Positions 45,420 to 55,357 are shown, numbered from the stretch's first letter. The stretch is DNA of 64,000 nucleotides from Qipengyuania algicida (GCF_009828025.1 NZ_WTYA01000001.1:124001-188000); one strand, 5' to 3'. Notes: generated from the sequence alone by a model not told the origin. Program-made: numbers and translations.

Positions 45420-46069
45420 GCGGCTATATCGTTTCGGCCCTTTGCGCGGGCAAGCCCGCCAAGTTACCCGGTGGTCAGACCAGCGCGATCGCCAAGGTGC
45501 CGCGTCACGGCTCCGTCAACATGACCTACCTCGGTCTTGCAGGCGACACGCAGGTGAACACAAAGTACCATGGCGGCCCCGACATGGCTGTGCATCTCTA
45601 CCCCCTCGCCCATCGCGAATTCTGGCGGCAAACGATCGGCGATCATCCGGCCCTAGAGGAACCCGGCGCGTTCGGCAGCAACCTTGCTGTCGACGCGATT
45701 GTCGAGAGCGAAGTAAGGCTCGGTCAACGCTTCCGGCTCGGCTCGTCGGTGCTGGAAGTGAGCCAACCGCGAATGCCCTGCGCCACCATCGAACGCCGGT
45801 TCGGTTATTCCGGCATGGTAAAGGCGATTCTCGAAAGCGGGCGTTGCGGCTGGTATTTCAGGGTCTTGGAAGAGGGCGAGGCAAAAGCGGGCGATATGCT
45901 TGAGCCGCTCGAAGAGGCGGCAACGGATATATCCATAGCTGCAATCTTCACCGCTCTGGCCGATCCTGCAGGTACGCCCGATCGCGCGTTAATAACCGTA
46001 TTGGCGGATTCTGCGATTCTTGGGGCGGATTGGCGCAAACGCGCTGTAAAACGCGCCGAGCGCCTCTGA
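45416..46069 (+). CDS. MOSC-domain protein (YiiM-like)
   Basis: 217-residue cytosolic protein with the MOSC fold that carries Cys-linked sulfur in molybdenum-cofactor enzymes. Typical parts are YLGLAGDTQVNTKYHGGPDMAVHLYP, PGAFGSNLAVD and the conserved Cys in RMPCATIERRFG. YiiM-type proteins detoxify N-hydroxylated bases. Partner oxidoreductase not visible, although a molybdoprotein pair lies 2 kb downstream. ATGA overlap with the preceding gene. Confidence 0.88.
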   Translation: MSGYIVSALCAGKPAKLPGGQTSAIAKVPRHGSVNMTYLGLAGDTQVNTKYHGGPDMAVHLYPLAHREFWRQTIGDHPALEEPGAFGSNLAVDAIVESEVRLGQRFRLGSSVLEVSQPRMPCATIERRFGYSGMVKAILESGRCGWYFRVLEEGEAKAGDMLEPLEEAATDISIAAIFTALADPAGTPDRALITVLADSAILGADWRKRAVKRAERL

Positions 46070-46220
46070 AGATCGACGCCCCGACCAGACAATTCGGCGC
46101 TCCTGCACACCGCCTCACCGCGAAATACGCATTAGCGATATCCGTTCATCGGACGTTGTGGACCTGAGCCCGACCTTTGCCGTTGTAGTATCAAATGTTG
46201 CATCACAGAGGTTGAAAACA

Positions 46221-46592
46221 ATGAAAAAACTTTCTCTGGCACTAGCCTCCGCCGCCATGCTGGCGACCACCGCCACTCCGGCACTCGCCGATCCGCCGCC
46301 TTGGGCTCCGGCCCACGGGAAGCATGCGCATGACCGTGAGCGTTATGACCGTCACCACCACGAATATCACACCACGCACAGCGGTGTGCGTTACTGGCGC
46401 GGGAATGACGGTCGCTATTACTGCCACCGTTCGGATGGCACGACCGGGCTGCTGGTAGGCCTCGCAGCCGGTGCATTGGTCGGCCGCGCTATCGACACCC
46501 ACGGCGATCGAGCAACCGGGACCATTCTTGGTGCCGCCGGTGGTGCGCTTCTGGGCCGCTCGATCGATCGCGGTCGGACAGTCTGCCGCTGA
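46221..46592 (+). CDS. small exported protein with glycine-zipper (2TM) region
   Basis: 123-residue protein: signal peptide MKKLSLALASAAMLATTATPALA, then a His/Arg-rich stretch (HGKHAHDRERYDRHHHEYH), a short YYCHRSDGTTG turn and a glycine-zipper GLLVGLAAGALVGRAIDTHG typical of small outer-membrane or lipid-associated proteins. The histidine cluster could bind metal (inference). Function unknown. Ribosome binding site agaggttg. Confidence 0.78.
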   Translation: MKKLSLALASAAMLATTATPALADPPPWAPAHGKHAHDRERYDRHHHEYHTTHSGVRYWRGNDGRYYCHRSDGTTGLLVGLAAGALVGRAIDTHGDRATGTILGAAGGALLGRSIDRGRTVCR

Positions 46593-46717
46593 TTTAAACG
46601 AAGCATCCGATCCTTTCGGGTCGCAGGACGCGTCGTCATTCTTTTCGAAGGGTGGCGGCGCGTTTCTATATGCACTGACGCTTCCCCTTGCGCGCGCAAT
46701 GTGCTCAATCGCAAGCG

Positions 46718-47476
46718 ATGAGCGACAGACCTTCTGTATTGATAACGGGGGCCGCCAAGCGCGTGGGCGCAAGGATCGCCCGCAGCTTTGGGAAAGCGGG
46801 ATGGCACGTGGTCATCCATTATGGCCATTCGCGTAATGAGGCTGAAACTCTGGCGCATGAGCTTGATAGTGCGGAAACAGTCTCTTGCGAGCTGTCCGAC
46901 GACACGGCGGCCACCGCAATGATCGAGGATTGCGCTTCACGGCTGACAGACTGGCGGGTGCTGATCAATTCGGCGGGCATTTTCACCTCGGACACTGCCG
47001 AGGCGCTCGATCCCGAGGTCCATCGAAAGGCGATAGCTGTCAACGCTCGGGTGCCAACCTTGATGGCGCAGCGTTTCCTTGTATCCGCACGGGCGAAAGG
47101 TGGCAGGCGGGTGATCCAGATCACCGACCAGAAGCTGGCCAACCCTAACCCCGATTTCTTCAGCTATACGATGAGCAAGCACGCGCTCGGATCGACCATC
47201 GCGATGCTGGCCAAGGCACAGGACGACCCGCGCGACCGTGTCTATGGCCTGGCGCCGGGCGCAATCCTTCGCAGCCACGACCAAAGCGAGGAAGAAACCG
47301 AGATTTCCCATCGCCTGAACCTGCTCCACCGCAAGACCGGCCCGGACGAAGTTGCCGAAGCGGCGCTGTTCCTCGCGCAGGGCTGGCTCGCCAGCGGACA
47401 GACGCTGTACGTGGACAGCGGCCAGCATCTGCTCGACCAGGACCGCGACGTGATTTATCTTGCCCGCGCTTTGTAG
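46718..47476 (+). CDS. SDR oxidoreductase, pteridine reductase-like
   Basis: 252-residue short-chain dehydrogenase. N-terminal ITGAAKRVGARIARSF gives the cofactor loop with the Lys-Arg that favours NADPH. The catalytic Tyr-Lys pair is SYTMSKHAL. Thirteen residues before Tyr an Asp (ITDQ) replaces the usual Ser, the arrangement of pteridine reductases (PTR1/FolM). A role in tetrahydropterin or dihydromonapterin formation is therefore likely. ATG at 46718 chosen. Confidence 0.87.
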   Translation: MSDRPSVLITGAAKRVGARIARSFGKAGWHVVIHYGHSRNEAETLAHELDSAETVSCELSDDTAATAMIEDCASRLTDWRVLINSAGIFTSDTAEALDPEVHRKAIAVNARVPTLMAQRFLVSARAKGGRRVIQITDQKLANPNPDFFSYTMSKHALGSTIAMLAKAQDDPRDRVYGLAPGAILRSHDQSEEETEISHRLNLLHRKTGPDEVAEAALFLAQGWLASGQTLYVDSGQHLLDQDRDVIYLARAL

Positions 47477-47487
47477 GGGAACGACGG

Positions 47488-48159
47488 ATGAAACGTCACG
47501 CGCTTTCGACCCGTATCTGGCACTGGCTGAACCTCGTTTTCGTGACGGTACTGTTCATGTCAGGCCTCACGATTTCGAACGCACACCCGCGTCTCTATTG
47601 GGGGCAATGGGGCTTTGCCGAGGGACAGCAATGGCTCTCGGTCCCGCGCTTTCCCGACTGGATGGTGATCCCCGGCTATTACAATCTCGCGCAGGCACGC
47701 GCCTGGCACATTCTCGCGGCATGGGGCTTTGCTCTGATGCTCCTGTTCATGTGGGTGGCGATGCTCGCCAACCGCCATTTTCGCCGCGATATCGCCACCA
47801 GCAAGCGCGAATGGCGCCCTGCCAACATCTGGCACGATGTGGTCGAACATCTCAAACTCAATTTCGACGATGTCGGGAGCAAATACAATTTCCTCCAGAA
47901 GCTCGCCTATGGCGTGGTGCTGGGCATTTTCCTGCCGATGATGATCGCCACCGGCATCGCGATCAGCCCGGGAATGGAGCCGAGTTTCGGATGGCTGGTG
48001 CAATTGCTGGGTGGTCGCCAGTCGGCCCGTTCGCTGCACTTTATCTTCGCATGGTCGATAGTCGGCTTTTTCGTGATCCATATCCTGCTCGTCCTGCTGT
48101 CCGGCCCGAGACGACAGATCAGCGCGATGATCGATGGAGGGCACCGCGATGAAGCGTAG
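47488..48159 (+). CDS. cytochrome b561-type membrane subunit
   Basis: 223-residue membrane protein with four helices and conserved His pairs for two b hemes: STRIWHWLNLVFVTVLFMSG, ARAWHILAAWGFALMLL, and SARSLHFIFAWSIVGFFVIHILLVL. It matches the cytochrome b/b6-domain family that passes electrons from the quinone pool or to a partner. The partner molybdoprotein overlaps its 3' end by 11 bp, forming a two-gene unit. Confidence 0.9.
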   Translation: MKRHALSTRIWHWLNLVFVTVLFMSGLTISNAHPRLYWGQWGFAEGQQWLSVPRFPDWMVIPGYYNLAQARAWHILAAWGFALMLLFMWVAMLANRHFRRDIATSKREWRPANIWHDVVEHLKLNFDDVGSKYNFLQKLAYGVVLGIFLPMMIATGIAISPGMEPSFGWLVQLLGGRQSARSLHFIFAWSIVGFFVIHILLVLLSGPRRQISAMIDGGHRDEA

Positions 48160-48889
48160 GAACTTGCTGGTCGGGCTCGGCGCAACTCTGCTGGCGGGCT
48201 GCGACAAGATCGCCAATACGAAGGCCGGGTCGAGCGTGCTGGGCGCTGCCGACAGCTTGCAGATGAAAGCCCAGCGGCTGCTCAATCCGTCGCAGGAACT
48301 GGTGCCCGAATTCAGCCCGAAGGATATCTCGCCGTTCTTCCGCGGCAATGGTTCGACCGATCCAACCAACGGCGATTACCCGGCCCACGCGGCGGCGGGC
48401 TTTGCCAACTGGCAGCTCGACATACGCGGCCTTGTCGCAAAGCCGATGAGCCTTTCGCTCGATCAAATCCGCGCCTTGCCCCAACGCACCCAGATCACGC
48501 GCCACGACTGCGTCGAAGGCTGGAGCGCCATCGGCCAGTGGACCGGGCCGCAATTAAAAACGATCCTCGACATGGCGGGGCTTGATCCGCGTGCGCGCTA
48601 CATCGTGCTGCGCTGCGCCGACGAACTGCGCGGTACGCCTTATTACGAGAGCATCGACCTCAACGATGCCCATCACCCGCAGACGATCATCGCCCATATG
48701 CTCAATGGCGCTCCGCTGCCGGTCCGCAACGGAGCGCCGCTGCGTCTCAGGGTCGAGCGCCAGCTAGGCTATAAGCACGCCAAATATCTGACGGGAATTG
48801 AGGCGGTGGAAAGCCTTGCGAACATCGGCGGCGGCAAGGGCGGTTATTGGGAGGATGTTGCCGGTTACCAGTGGTACGCGGGCATCTGA
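48149..48889 (+). CDS. molybdopterin-dependent oxidoreductase, sulfite oxidase-like
   Basis: 246-residue exported protein. The leader MKRRNLLVGLGATLLAGC combines a twin-arginine-like start with a lipobox, so it is likely a Tat-exported lipoprotein. The sulfite-oxidase fold shows RGLVAKPMSLSLDQIRALP and the molybdenum-ligand Cys in ITRHDCVEGWSAIGQWTG, followed by YESIDL and LPVRNGAPLRLRVERQLGYKHAKYL. It is MsrP/YedY-like in size. Physiological substrate unknown. ATG with GGAGGG eight bases upstream; overlaps the cytochrome b stop. Confidence 0.88.
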   Translation: MKRRNLLVGLGATLLAGCDKIANTKAGSSVLGAADSLQMKAQRLLNPSQELVPEFSPKDISPFFRGNGSTDPTNGDYPAHAAAGFANWQLDIRGLVAKPMSLSLDQIRALPQRTQITRHDCVEGWSAIGQWTGPQLKTILDMAGLDPRARYIVLRCADELRGTPYYESIDLNDAHHPQTIIAHMLNGAPLPVRNGAPLRLRVERQLGYKHAKYLTGIEAVESLANIGGGKGGYWEDVAGYQWYAGI

Positions 48890-48948
48890 CGGCGTTTCTT
48901 CGTAACTCCCATTGGTAATCATCGCCATCCCCTCCTAGAGGTCCGCTT

Positions 48949-50205
48949 ATGAGCAAGACACTGATTCACCGCTTCCTGCGCCACGCCGTCAAACTTGGCA
49001 CACTCGAAGTGTTTTTCGCCGACGGGGATGAGCGCATCTACGGCTCGGTCGTCGATGGCTATCCCGACGTCGCGATCCGCTTCACCGACAAGAAGGTGCC
49101 ACGCGACATCGTGCTCGATCCCGCACTGGGCGCAGCCGAAGCTTTCATGGATGGTCGCCTGAATTTCGAGCACGGCGACGTGATGCAGCTGGTCGAGCTG
49201 CTGCAGGCCAATTCGCCGTGGGACAAAGGTGGCGACGTCGGCCTGCCCTCGTTCGGCCGCAAGCTTGCCAATTCCGCCGCTTTCGCGTTCGAGCAGGTCA
49301 ACAACCGGATCAGCTCCAAGAAGAACGTCGGCCATCACTACGACATCGGCAACGAACTCTACGAGCTGATGCTCGACCCCGAATATATGCAGTATAGCTG
49401 CGGTTACTGGCCCGAAGGCGTAAAAACGTTGTCGGAGGCGCAGCAGGCCAAGCTGGCGCATATCGCGGCGAAACTTGACCTCAAGCCGGGACAGCGCGTG
49501 CTGGACATAGGATGCGGCTGGGGCGGCATGGCAATCTATCTCGCGCAGAATGCCGATGTCACCGTGCTCGGCATCACGCTGAGCGAGGAGCAGTTCGCCC
49601 TCGCACAGAAACGCGCCGAGAAGGCAGGCGTCGCCGACCGGGTCAAGTTCGAGCTGGTCGATTACCGCGACCTTGCCGAACGTGGCGAAAAGTTCGACCG
49701 GATCGTTTCGGTCGGCATGTTCGAGCATGTCGGACAGCGCCAGTTCGAGACCTATTTCCGCTGTTGCGCCAACCTGATGACCGACGATGGCGTGGCCCTG
49801 ATCCACACGATCGGACGCTTCGGCACTCCGGGCACGACCGATGCCTTCACCCGCAAGTACATCTTCCCCGGCGGCTATATCCCTGCGCTATCGGAGACTG
49901 TCGAAGCGAGCGAGAAGAGCCGCCTGATCGCGACCGATATCGAGACGTTGCGGCTGCATTACGCCTTTACCCTGCGCGCATGGTACGACAATTGTCTGGC
50001 CAACAAGGACAAGATCGTCGCCATGTACGACGAGCGGTTCTTCCGCATGTGGACATTCTACCTCGCCGGGGCGACCGGCGCGTTCGAGAATGGCGGCATG
50101 GGCAATTACCAGCTCCAGTTCAGCCGCAATCGCCGCACCCTGCCGCTGAGCCGTGGGTACATGGCCGAAGCCGAAGCCAAGATGAGCGGCGGCCGCGTGG
50201 TCTAA
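48949..50205 (+). CDS. cfa: cyclopropane-fatty-acyl-phospholipid synthase
   Basis: 418-residue SAM-dependent enzyme that adds a methylene bridge to unsaturated acyl chains in phospholipids, stabilising the membrane in stationary phase. SAM site VLDIGCGWGGMAIYLAQ, catalytic segment ISLSEEQFALAQ-like (GITLSEEQ), VSVGMFEHVGQRQFETYF, and the typical YIFPGGYIPALSE and HYAFTLRAWYDN toward the C-terminus are present. Length normal. Confidence 0.95.
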   Translation: MSKTLIHRFLRHAVKLGTLEVFFADGDERIYGSVVDGYPDVAIRFTDKKVPRDIVLDPALGAAEAFMDGRLNFEHGDVMQLVELLQANSPWDKGGDVGLPSFGRKLANSAAFAFEQVNNRISSKKNVGHHYDIGNELYELMLDPEYMQYSCGYWPEGVKTLSEAQQAKLAHIAAKLDLKPGQRVLDIGCGWGGMAIYLAQNADVTVLGITLSEEQFALAQKRAEKAGVADRVKFELVDYRDLAERGEKFDRIVSVGMFEHVGQRQFETYFRCCANLMTDDGVALIHTIGRFGTPGTTDAFTRKYIFPGGYIPALSETVEASEKSRLIATDIETLRLHYAFTLRAWYDNCLANKDKIVAMYDERFFRMWTFYLAGATGAFENGGMGNYQLQFSRNRRTLPLSRGYMAEAEAKMSGGRVV

Positions 50206-50270
50206 GCCACCGCGGCGCTTGAAGAATCCATCCTCGTCGCCATCTTGGGTGACACAAGGAGGATGGCCTC

Positions 50271-50534
50271 ATGGCAGGTGGATGGGCGCGTGATGGCGCG
50301 GTTCAGGACCAGATCGACGATACTGTTTCGGACGCTGTGAGCGCCGCGAGAGCGCGGATGCCGCAGGGCGAAAGCGAGCGATATTGCGTCGAATGCGGCG
50401 AAGAAATCCCCGAACGCCGTCGCAATGCGCTACCCGGCGTCAAGACCTGCATCGCCTGCCAATCGGGCCGTGACCGCGCGATTGCGCATTCCTCGATCAA
50501 CCGGCGTGGCAGCAAGGACAGCCAGCTGCGCTAA
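50271..50534 (+). CDS. DksA/TraR-type zinc-finger protein
   Basis: 87-residue small DksA/TraR-family protein with the zinc site YCVECGEEIPERRRNALPGVKTCIACQSG. The long coiled coil of true DksA is mostly missing, so it is a short member like YbiI. It may bind RNA polymerase. It is convergent with the S46 peptidase, with a strong hairpin between. Confidence 0.85.
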   Translation: MAGGWARDGAVQDQIDDTVSDAVSAARARMPQGESERYCVECGEEIPERRRNALPGVKTCIACQSGRDRAIAHSSINRRGSKDSQLR

Positions 50535-50539
50535 ACAAG

Positions 50540-50565
50540 CGGGGGCGCGCCGCAGCACGCCCCCG
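50540..50565. terminator. hairpin between convergent genes
   Basis: CGGGGGCG (50540-50547) pairs with CGCCCCCG (50558-50565). Between the DksA-like gene (+) and the peptidase gene (-); probable bidirectional terminator. Confidence 0.65.
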
Positions 50566-50573
50566 AGTTGCGG

Positions 50574-52613
50574 TTATTTCGCCGCCAGTTCCTTGACCAG
50601 ATTCGGCGCCGGGTAGATCTTCTCGAGCGCTTCCTGCACCGCGGCGGTAGAGACCACGACAGTGCGGTTGACGCTGCCGTCGTAGCCATAATTACCGCCC
50701 AGCGAGTTGATGTTGCCATCAAAGGCCGCGCCGATCACGCCGCCCGCACGGTCGATCACCGGCGATCCCGAATTGCCACCGATGATGTCGTTGGTGGTGA
50801 CGAAATCATAGGTCACGTTGGGATCGATATCCTTCTCATGCTTGGCGAATGCCGGGGCAAGGTCGAAGGGCGGCGATCCGGTGGCGCGGTCGAACGTGCC
50901 GCCCAGTGTGGTCTGGAACGGCACTTCCTTGCCGCGCTCGATCCAGCCCGCAACCTTGCCGTAGCTGATGCGCAGGGTGAAGGTCGCGTCGGGGTAGAGA
51001 TCAGTGCCATAGGCGGCAAAGCGCGCATCGGCGAGCTTGCCCCCGGCAATCGCCAGCGGCCCGGCATATTGCGCGTTGACTTCCTGTTGCAACTCGCGCT
51101 GGCGCGGGATTAGCTTGAGCGCATACTGGATCATCGGATCGTCCGATGCCTTGATCGCGTCCAGCCCGCCTTCCCACAGCTGCTTGCGATAGGCCGGATC
51201 GGCCAGCTTGGTGTTGTTGACCAGCCTGCTGGCCAGTTCCTCAGGGCTTTCCTTACCCAGCAAAAGCTTGCTGTCCGGATCGTCCACGCCGAGATATTCG
51301 CGCGCCTTGCTGAGACTCCATTCCATCATCAGCTCGTCCAACCAGGGATAGACCGGCTTTTCATCGAGCACACGCTTTTCCAGCAACGGCAGAGCACTGT
51401 CGGTATATCCAGGCAACCGCTCGGCATTGGGCTTGGCGCGTTCCTGCGCCGCCATCACCAGCGATTCTGCATAGCCGTAAAGCTCGCCGCTGGGATTGGT
51501 GAAGCGATAGGGCAGATACAGGGACCGATAGGCATTCACCGCCTTCTGGACGGTGGCCCAGGGGTCGCCGATCTCGGCATTGCCCTTGCTCTTTTGCTTC
51601 AGTTCGGTTTCGGCATCGGCCAGCTTTTGCGTGAAGGCCGGATCGTTGAGCGCCTTCATCCGGCCGATGTAAACCTTGAGGCTGTTCTCGACGCCGTTCA
51701 GCATGTCGAGCCCTTCGCGCTCGTTCTCGGGGCTTTCCTCCATCGCACGGATCAGGCGTCCACGCAGTTCGGACAGCACCGCCACGGTAATCGGCAAGCG
51801 CACCTCGTGCTCGAAGGCGAGCTGGCTGCCGGTGAACAGCCGGCTGGTCGACCCCGGATTGCCGACAACGAAAGTCAGCTCGCCCAGCTTCGGTTCGCGC
51901 GGTTCCCACTTGAGATGCTGCGGGGTCGCGACTGGCTTGCCATTTTCGTAGGCGCGCAGGAAGCTGGCATCGAGCGAATAGCGCGGGAAATTGAAGTTAT
52001 CCGGATCGCCGCCGAAAGTCGCAGCCCGGTCTTCCGGCGCCCACACCAGCCGGACATCGGAGTATTTGCGATAGGTGTAGAGCTTGTATTCCCCGCCGCC
52101 GAACAGCGTCACCACCTCGCACCGGGTCATGGCCGTGTCGGGACAGCCCGCCTTTTCGATCTCGGCAAACTTGGCATCGCGCGCCTTGGTCAGGGCCTCT
52201 CCGTCGAGCCCAGCGTAAGCCGCCTTCACCTGACTGGTGACGTCGCTGATCTTGGTGACGACTTCGGCCTGCTGGCCCGGGCATTTCTTTTCGAGCGTCC
52301 GGCGATCTGCCAGAAAGCCGTTCTTGAGCAGATCGTTCTCGCCAGTCGAATTGTCATACAGGCAGCTGGCGACGCAATGGTGGTTGGTAAGGATCAAACC
52401 GCTTGAGGACACGAAGCTCGCCGAACATCCACCCGTCAGCCGGACCGCTGCGGCCTGCACGCGATCAAGCCACGCCTTGTCCGGGGCCCAGCCATAGGCG
52501 GCCTGCACCTTCGCTGTCGGGAAATTGTCGAATGTCCACATACCTTCGTCGGCCTGCGCGGCGGAAGTCATGGCCAGCGCAGCCGCACCGGCAAGCAAAA
52601 GGGTTGGTTTCAT
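50574..52613 (-). CDS. S46-family dipeptidyl-peptidase
   Basis: 679-residue exported peptidase of the DPP7/DPP11 family, which cleaves dipeptides from peptide N-termini in the periplasm. The signal peptide is MKPTLLLAGAAALAMTSAAQA. The catalytic His is in LILTNHHCV (about 78), the Asp region is DPDNFNFPRYSLD and the Ser is in GGNSGSPVID. The large helical domain between is present. Substrate preference cannot be told. A good ribosome binding site (ggagagg) precedes the ATG at 52613. The reading frame runs open far upstream, antisense to two other genes, but that part is not coding. Confidence 0.94.
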   Translation of the reverse strand: MKPTLLLAGAAALAMTSAAQADEGMWTFDNFPTAKVQAAYGWAPDKAWLDRVQAAAVRLTGGCSASFVSSSGLILTNHHCVASCLYDNSTGENDLLKNGFLADRRTLEKKCPGQQAEVVTKISDVTSQVKAAYAGLDGEALTKARDAKFAEIEKAGCPDTAMTRCEVVTLFGGGEYKLYTYRKYSDVRLVWAPEDRAATFGGDPDNFNFPRYSLDASFLRAYENGKPVATPQHLKWEPREPKLGELTFVVGNPGSTSRLFTGSQLAFEHEVRLPITVAVLSELRGRLIRAMEESPENEREGLDMLNGVENSLKVYIGRMKALNDPAFTQKLADAETELKQKSKGNAEIGDPWATVQKAVNAYRSLYLPYRFTNPSGELYGYAESLVMAAQERAKPNAERLPGYTDSALPLLEKRVLDEKPVYPWLDELMMEWSLSKAREYLGVDDPDSKLLLGKESPEELASRLVNNTKLADPAYRKQLWEGGLDAIKASDDPMIQYALKLIPRQRELQQEVNAQYAGPLAIAGGKLADARFAAYGTDLYPDATFTLRISYGKVAGWIERGKEVPFQTTLGGTFDRATGSPPFDLAPAFAKHEKDIDPNVTYDFVTTNDIIGGNSGSPVIDRAGGVIGAAFDGNINSLGGNYGYDGSVNRTVVVSTAAVQEALEKIYPAPNLVKELAAK

Positions 52614-52724
52614 GGTGGTCCTCTCCAAAATATCGGCCGAGCGCGATTGTCGCGCAGCATCGGCAATGGCGATTTCGTGCCACGCTTGGTGGTATGACTC
52701 AAGCGCGTTGATTAAGGCGTCCAC

Positions 52725-54059
52725 ATGACCCGCCCCGCCCTCACCCGCCGAGCGATTTTCGCACAGGCATGGCCGATCATTCTGGGTCAGGCATCCATCC
52801 CGCTGGTCGGAATGGTCGATATTTTCGTGATCGGCCGCACGGGTGATGCAGTGGCGCTGGCCGGAGTGGCGCTCGGCTCGGTTGTCATCACCTTCGTGTT
52901 CTGGGCGTTCGGTTTCCTGCGCATGGGCATGACCGGGATGACCGCCCAGGCCTATGGCAGCGACAATCGGGATGAAACCAACGCAATGCTGGTGCGCGGA
53001 CTTGCGATCGGCCATGTTGTAGGCCTCGCCCTTGTCTTCCTGCAATATCCACTGGCGCAAAGCGCCTTCGCCCTTCTCGCCGGTGGGGAGAAGCTGACCG
53101 ACGCCGCGCATGGCTATGTCTCGGTGCGTTTCTTCGGTGCGCCTGCCGCTCTGGGCTTTTTCGCGCTTCTCGGCTGGCTGTTCGGCCTGGGGCGGACGCG
53201 CGCCGCGCTGGCGCTCCAGATAGCGATGAATGCGGCCAATATCGCGCTCGATATCTGGTTCGTCTGGGGTCTCGGCTGGGGTGCGCGCGGGGTCGCTGCC
53301 GGGACTGCGATTGCCGAATGGTTCGCCCTCTTTTGCGGGATCGCGATTGCCTTGCATGTCGGGGGATGGGTGAATTTCGCGCGCCTGCGCCATTATGCGC
53401 TGCTGTTCGACCGCGCGAAGCTGAAGCGGCTGTTCACCGTCAATTTCGACATCATGGTCCGCACGCTGGCACTGCTGTTCCTGTTCGCATGGTTCGCCAA
53501 TGGCGGAGCGCGGTTGGACACGGAGCAACTGGCGGCCAATGCCGTGCTCGATCAGTTCGTCGCGGTCAGCGCCTATGTGCTCGACGCCTTCGCCTTCACT
53601 GCCGAGGCGCGCGTGGGCGCGGCAGTGGGTCGCAGCGACCGGCCAGAGGTGCTGCGCGCAATCCGGCTGACAGGGGAATTTTCGCTGGCGGCTGGGGCAA
53701 TCTTCGCGCTTGCCATAGTGTTGTTCGGCGGGGCGATCATCGATGTGATCACCACTAATGAGGCCGTGCGTCAGGCGGCCTATCCCTATCTCGCCTTCGT
53801 CGCATTGATACCGCTGGCAGGAATGCCCGCATGGCTGCTCGACGGGATCTATATCGGCGCCACATGGTCGCGCGCCTTCCGCAACGCCGCGCTGGCTGCC
53901 ACTGCACTCTATGTTGCCACCGATCTCGCGCTCAGGCCTTGGGGTGCGACCGGCCTGTGGGCAGCCATGCTTTTGAGCTATATCTATCGCGCCTTCGCAT
54001 TGGGCATATTGCTGCCCGCGCGGTTGAGAACCATTGCGCCGCGTGCACCTGCGTCCTAG
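52725..54059 (+). CDS. MATE-family efflux transporter
   Basis: 444-residue membrane protein with twelve helices, of the NorM/DinF branch that exports drugs or other organic cations using Na+ or H+. Conserved AWPIILGQASIPLVGMVDIFVIG opens the first half; FGFLRMGMTGMTAQAYG and the second-half repeat are visible. Substrate unknown. It is divergent from the S46 peptidase gene and lies 48 bp before argG in the same direction. Confidence 0.92.
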   Translation: MTRPALTRRAIFAQAWPIILGQASIPLVGMVDIFVIGRTGDAVALAGVALGSVVITFVFWAFGFLRMGMTGMTAQAYGSDNRDETNAMLVRGLAIGHVVGLALVFLQYPLAQSAFALLAGGEKLTDAAHGYVSVRFFGAPAALGFFALLGWLFGLGRTRAALALQIAMNAANIALDIWFVWGLGWGARGVAAGTAIAEWFALFCGIAIALHVGGWVNFARLRHYALLFDRAKLKRLFTVNFDIMVRTLALLFLFAWFANGGARLDTEQLAANAVLDQFVAVSAYVLDAFAFTAEARVGAAVGRSDRPEVLRAIRLTGEFSLAAGAIFALAIVLFGGAIIDVITTNEAVRQAAYPYLAFVALIPLAGMPAWLLDGIYIGATWSRAFRNAALAATALYVATDLALRPWGATGLWAAMLLSYIYRAFALGILLPARLRTIAPRAPAS

Positions 54060-54107
54060 GGCGCTCGCCGAAATCCCATCCGCCCCATTCCTGCCGGAGC
54101 CTGCACC

Positions 54108-55325
54108 ATGTCCGATATCAAACGCGTCGTCCTTGCCTATTCCGGCGGCCTCGATACGTCGGTGATCGCCAAATGGCTCGAAGTGGAGCGCGGGCTCGAG
54201 GTGGTGACCTTCACCGCCGATCTCGGACAGGGTGAGGAACTTGGCCCAGCGCGCGAGAAGGCGCGCGCAATGGGCATCCCCGAGAAACACATTTTCATTG
54301 AGGATCTGCGCGAGGAATTCGTGCGCGATTTCGTCTTTCCGATGATGCGCATGAACGCGCGCTACGAAGGTGATTACCTGCTCGGCACTTCGATCGCGCG
54401 TCCGCTGATCTCCAAACGGCTGGTCGAGATCGCGCATGAAACCAATGCCGATGCCATCGCCCATGGCGCGACCGGCAAGGGCAACGATCAGGTACGCTTC
54501 GAGCTCAGCGCCTACGCTCTCGACCCTGACATTACCGTCATCGCTCCGTGGCGCGAATGGGACCTTACCAGCCGCACCGCGCTGATCGCATGGGCCGAAG
54601 CGCACCAGATCCAGGTACCGAAGGACAAGCGCGGCGAAAGCCCCTTCTCGACCGATGCGAACATGCTCCACACCTCGTCCGAGGGCAAAGTGCTCGAAGA
54701 TCCGTGGGAAGAGACGCCCGACTATGTCTATTCGCGCACCGTCAACCCAGAGGATGCGCCCGACGCGCCCGAATATATCACGGTCGATTTCGAACGCGGC
54801 GATGGCGTCGCGGTCAATGGCGAAGCGATGAGCCCCGCCACCCTGCTCGCCGCGCTTAACGAGCTTGGCCGCAAGCATGGCATCGGGCGGCTCGATCTGG
54901 TCGAGAACCGCTTTGTCGGCATGAAGAGCCGCGGCATGTATGAAACACCCGGCGGCGAGATCTACGCCCGCGCACACCGCGGGATCGAACAGATCACGCT
55001 CGATCGTGGCGCCGCGCATCTCAAGGACGAGCTGATGCCGCGCTACGCCGAGCTGGTTTACAACGGCCTGTGGTTCAGCCCCGAGCGCGAGATGCTGCAG
55101 GCGGCCTGCGACCATAGCCAGGACAAGGTCTCGGGCACGGTGCGGCTGAAGCTCTACAAGGGGCTGGCGAGCGTCGTCGGCCGCAAATCCCCGCACTCGC
55201 TCTATTCCGAAGCGCATGTGACCTTCGAAGACGACGCCGGCGCTTACGACCAGAAGGATGCCGAAGGCTTCATCAAGCTGAACGCATTGCGGCTTAAATT
55301 GCTGGCCAAGCGCGATCTCGGATAA
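54108..55325 (+). CDS. argG: argininosuccinate synthase
   Basis: 405-residue enzyme joining citrulline and aspartate with ATP in arginine synthesis. The PP-loop is [17 protein letters not shown]; the family patterns [27 protein letters not shown] and VFERGDG-like [13 protein letters not shown] are visible. Length is normal. Last gene before the non-coding region at 55.3-56.2 kb. Confidence 0.97.
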   Translation: MSDIKRVVLAYSGGLDTSVIAKWLEVERGLEVVTFTADLGQGEELGPAREKARAMGIPEKHIFIEDLREEFVRDFVFPMMRMNARYEGDYLLGTSIARPLISKRLVEIAHETNADAIAHGATGKGNDQVRFELSAYALDPDITVIAPWREWDLTSRTALIAWAEAHQIQVPKDKRGESPFSTDANMLHTSSEGKVLEDPWEETPDYVYSRTVNPEDAPDAPEYITVDFERGDGVAVNGEAMSPATLLAALNELGRKHGIGRLDLVENRFVGMKSRGMYETPGGEIYARAHRGIEQITLDRGAAHLKDELMPRYAELVYNGLWFSPEREMLQAACDHSQDKVSGTVRLKLYKGLASVVGRKSPHSLYSEAHVTFEDDAGAYDQKDAEGFIKLNALRLKLLAKRDLG

Positions 55326-55357
55326 CTTCATTTCAATTTTGCGACGAGTGGTGAACT

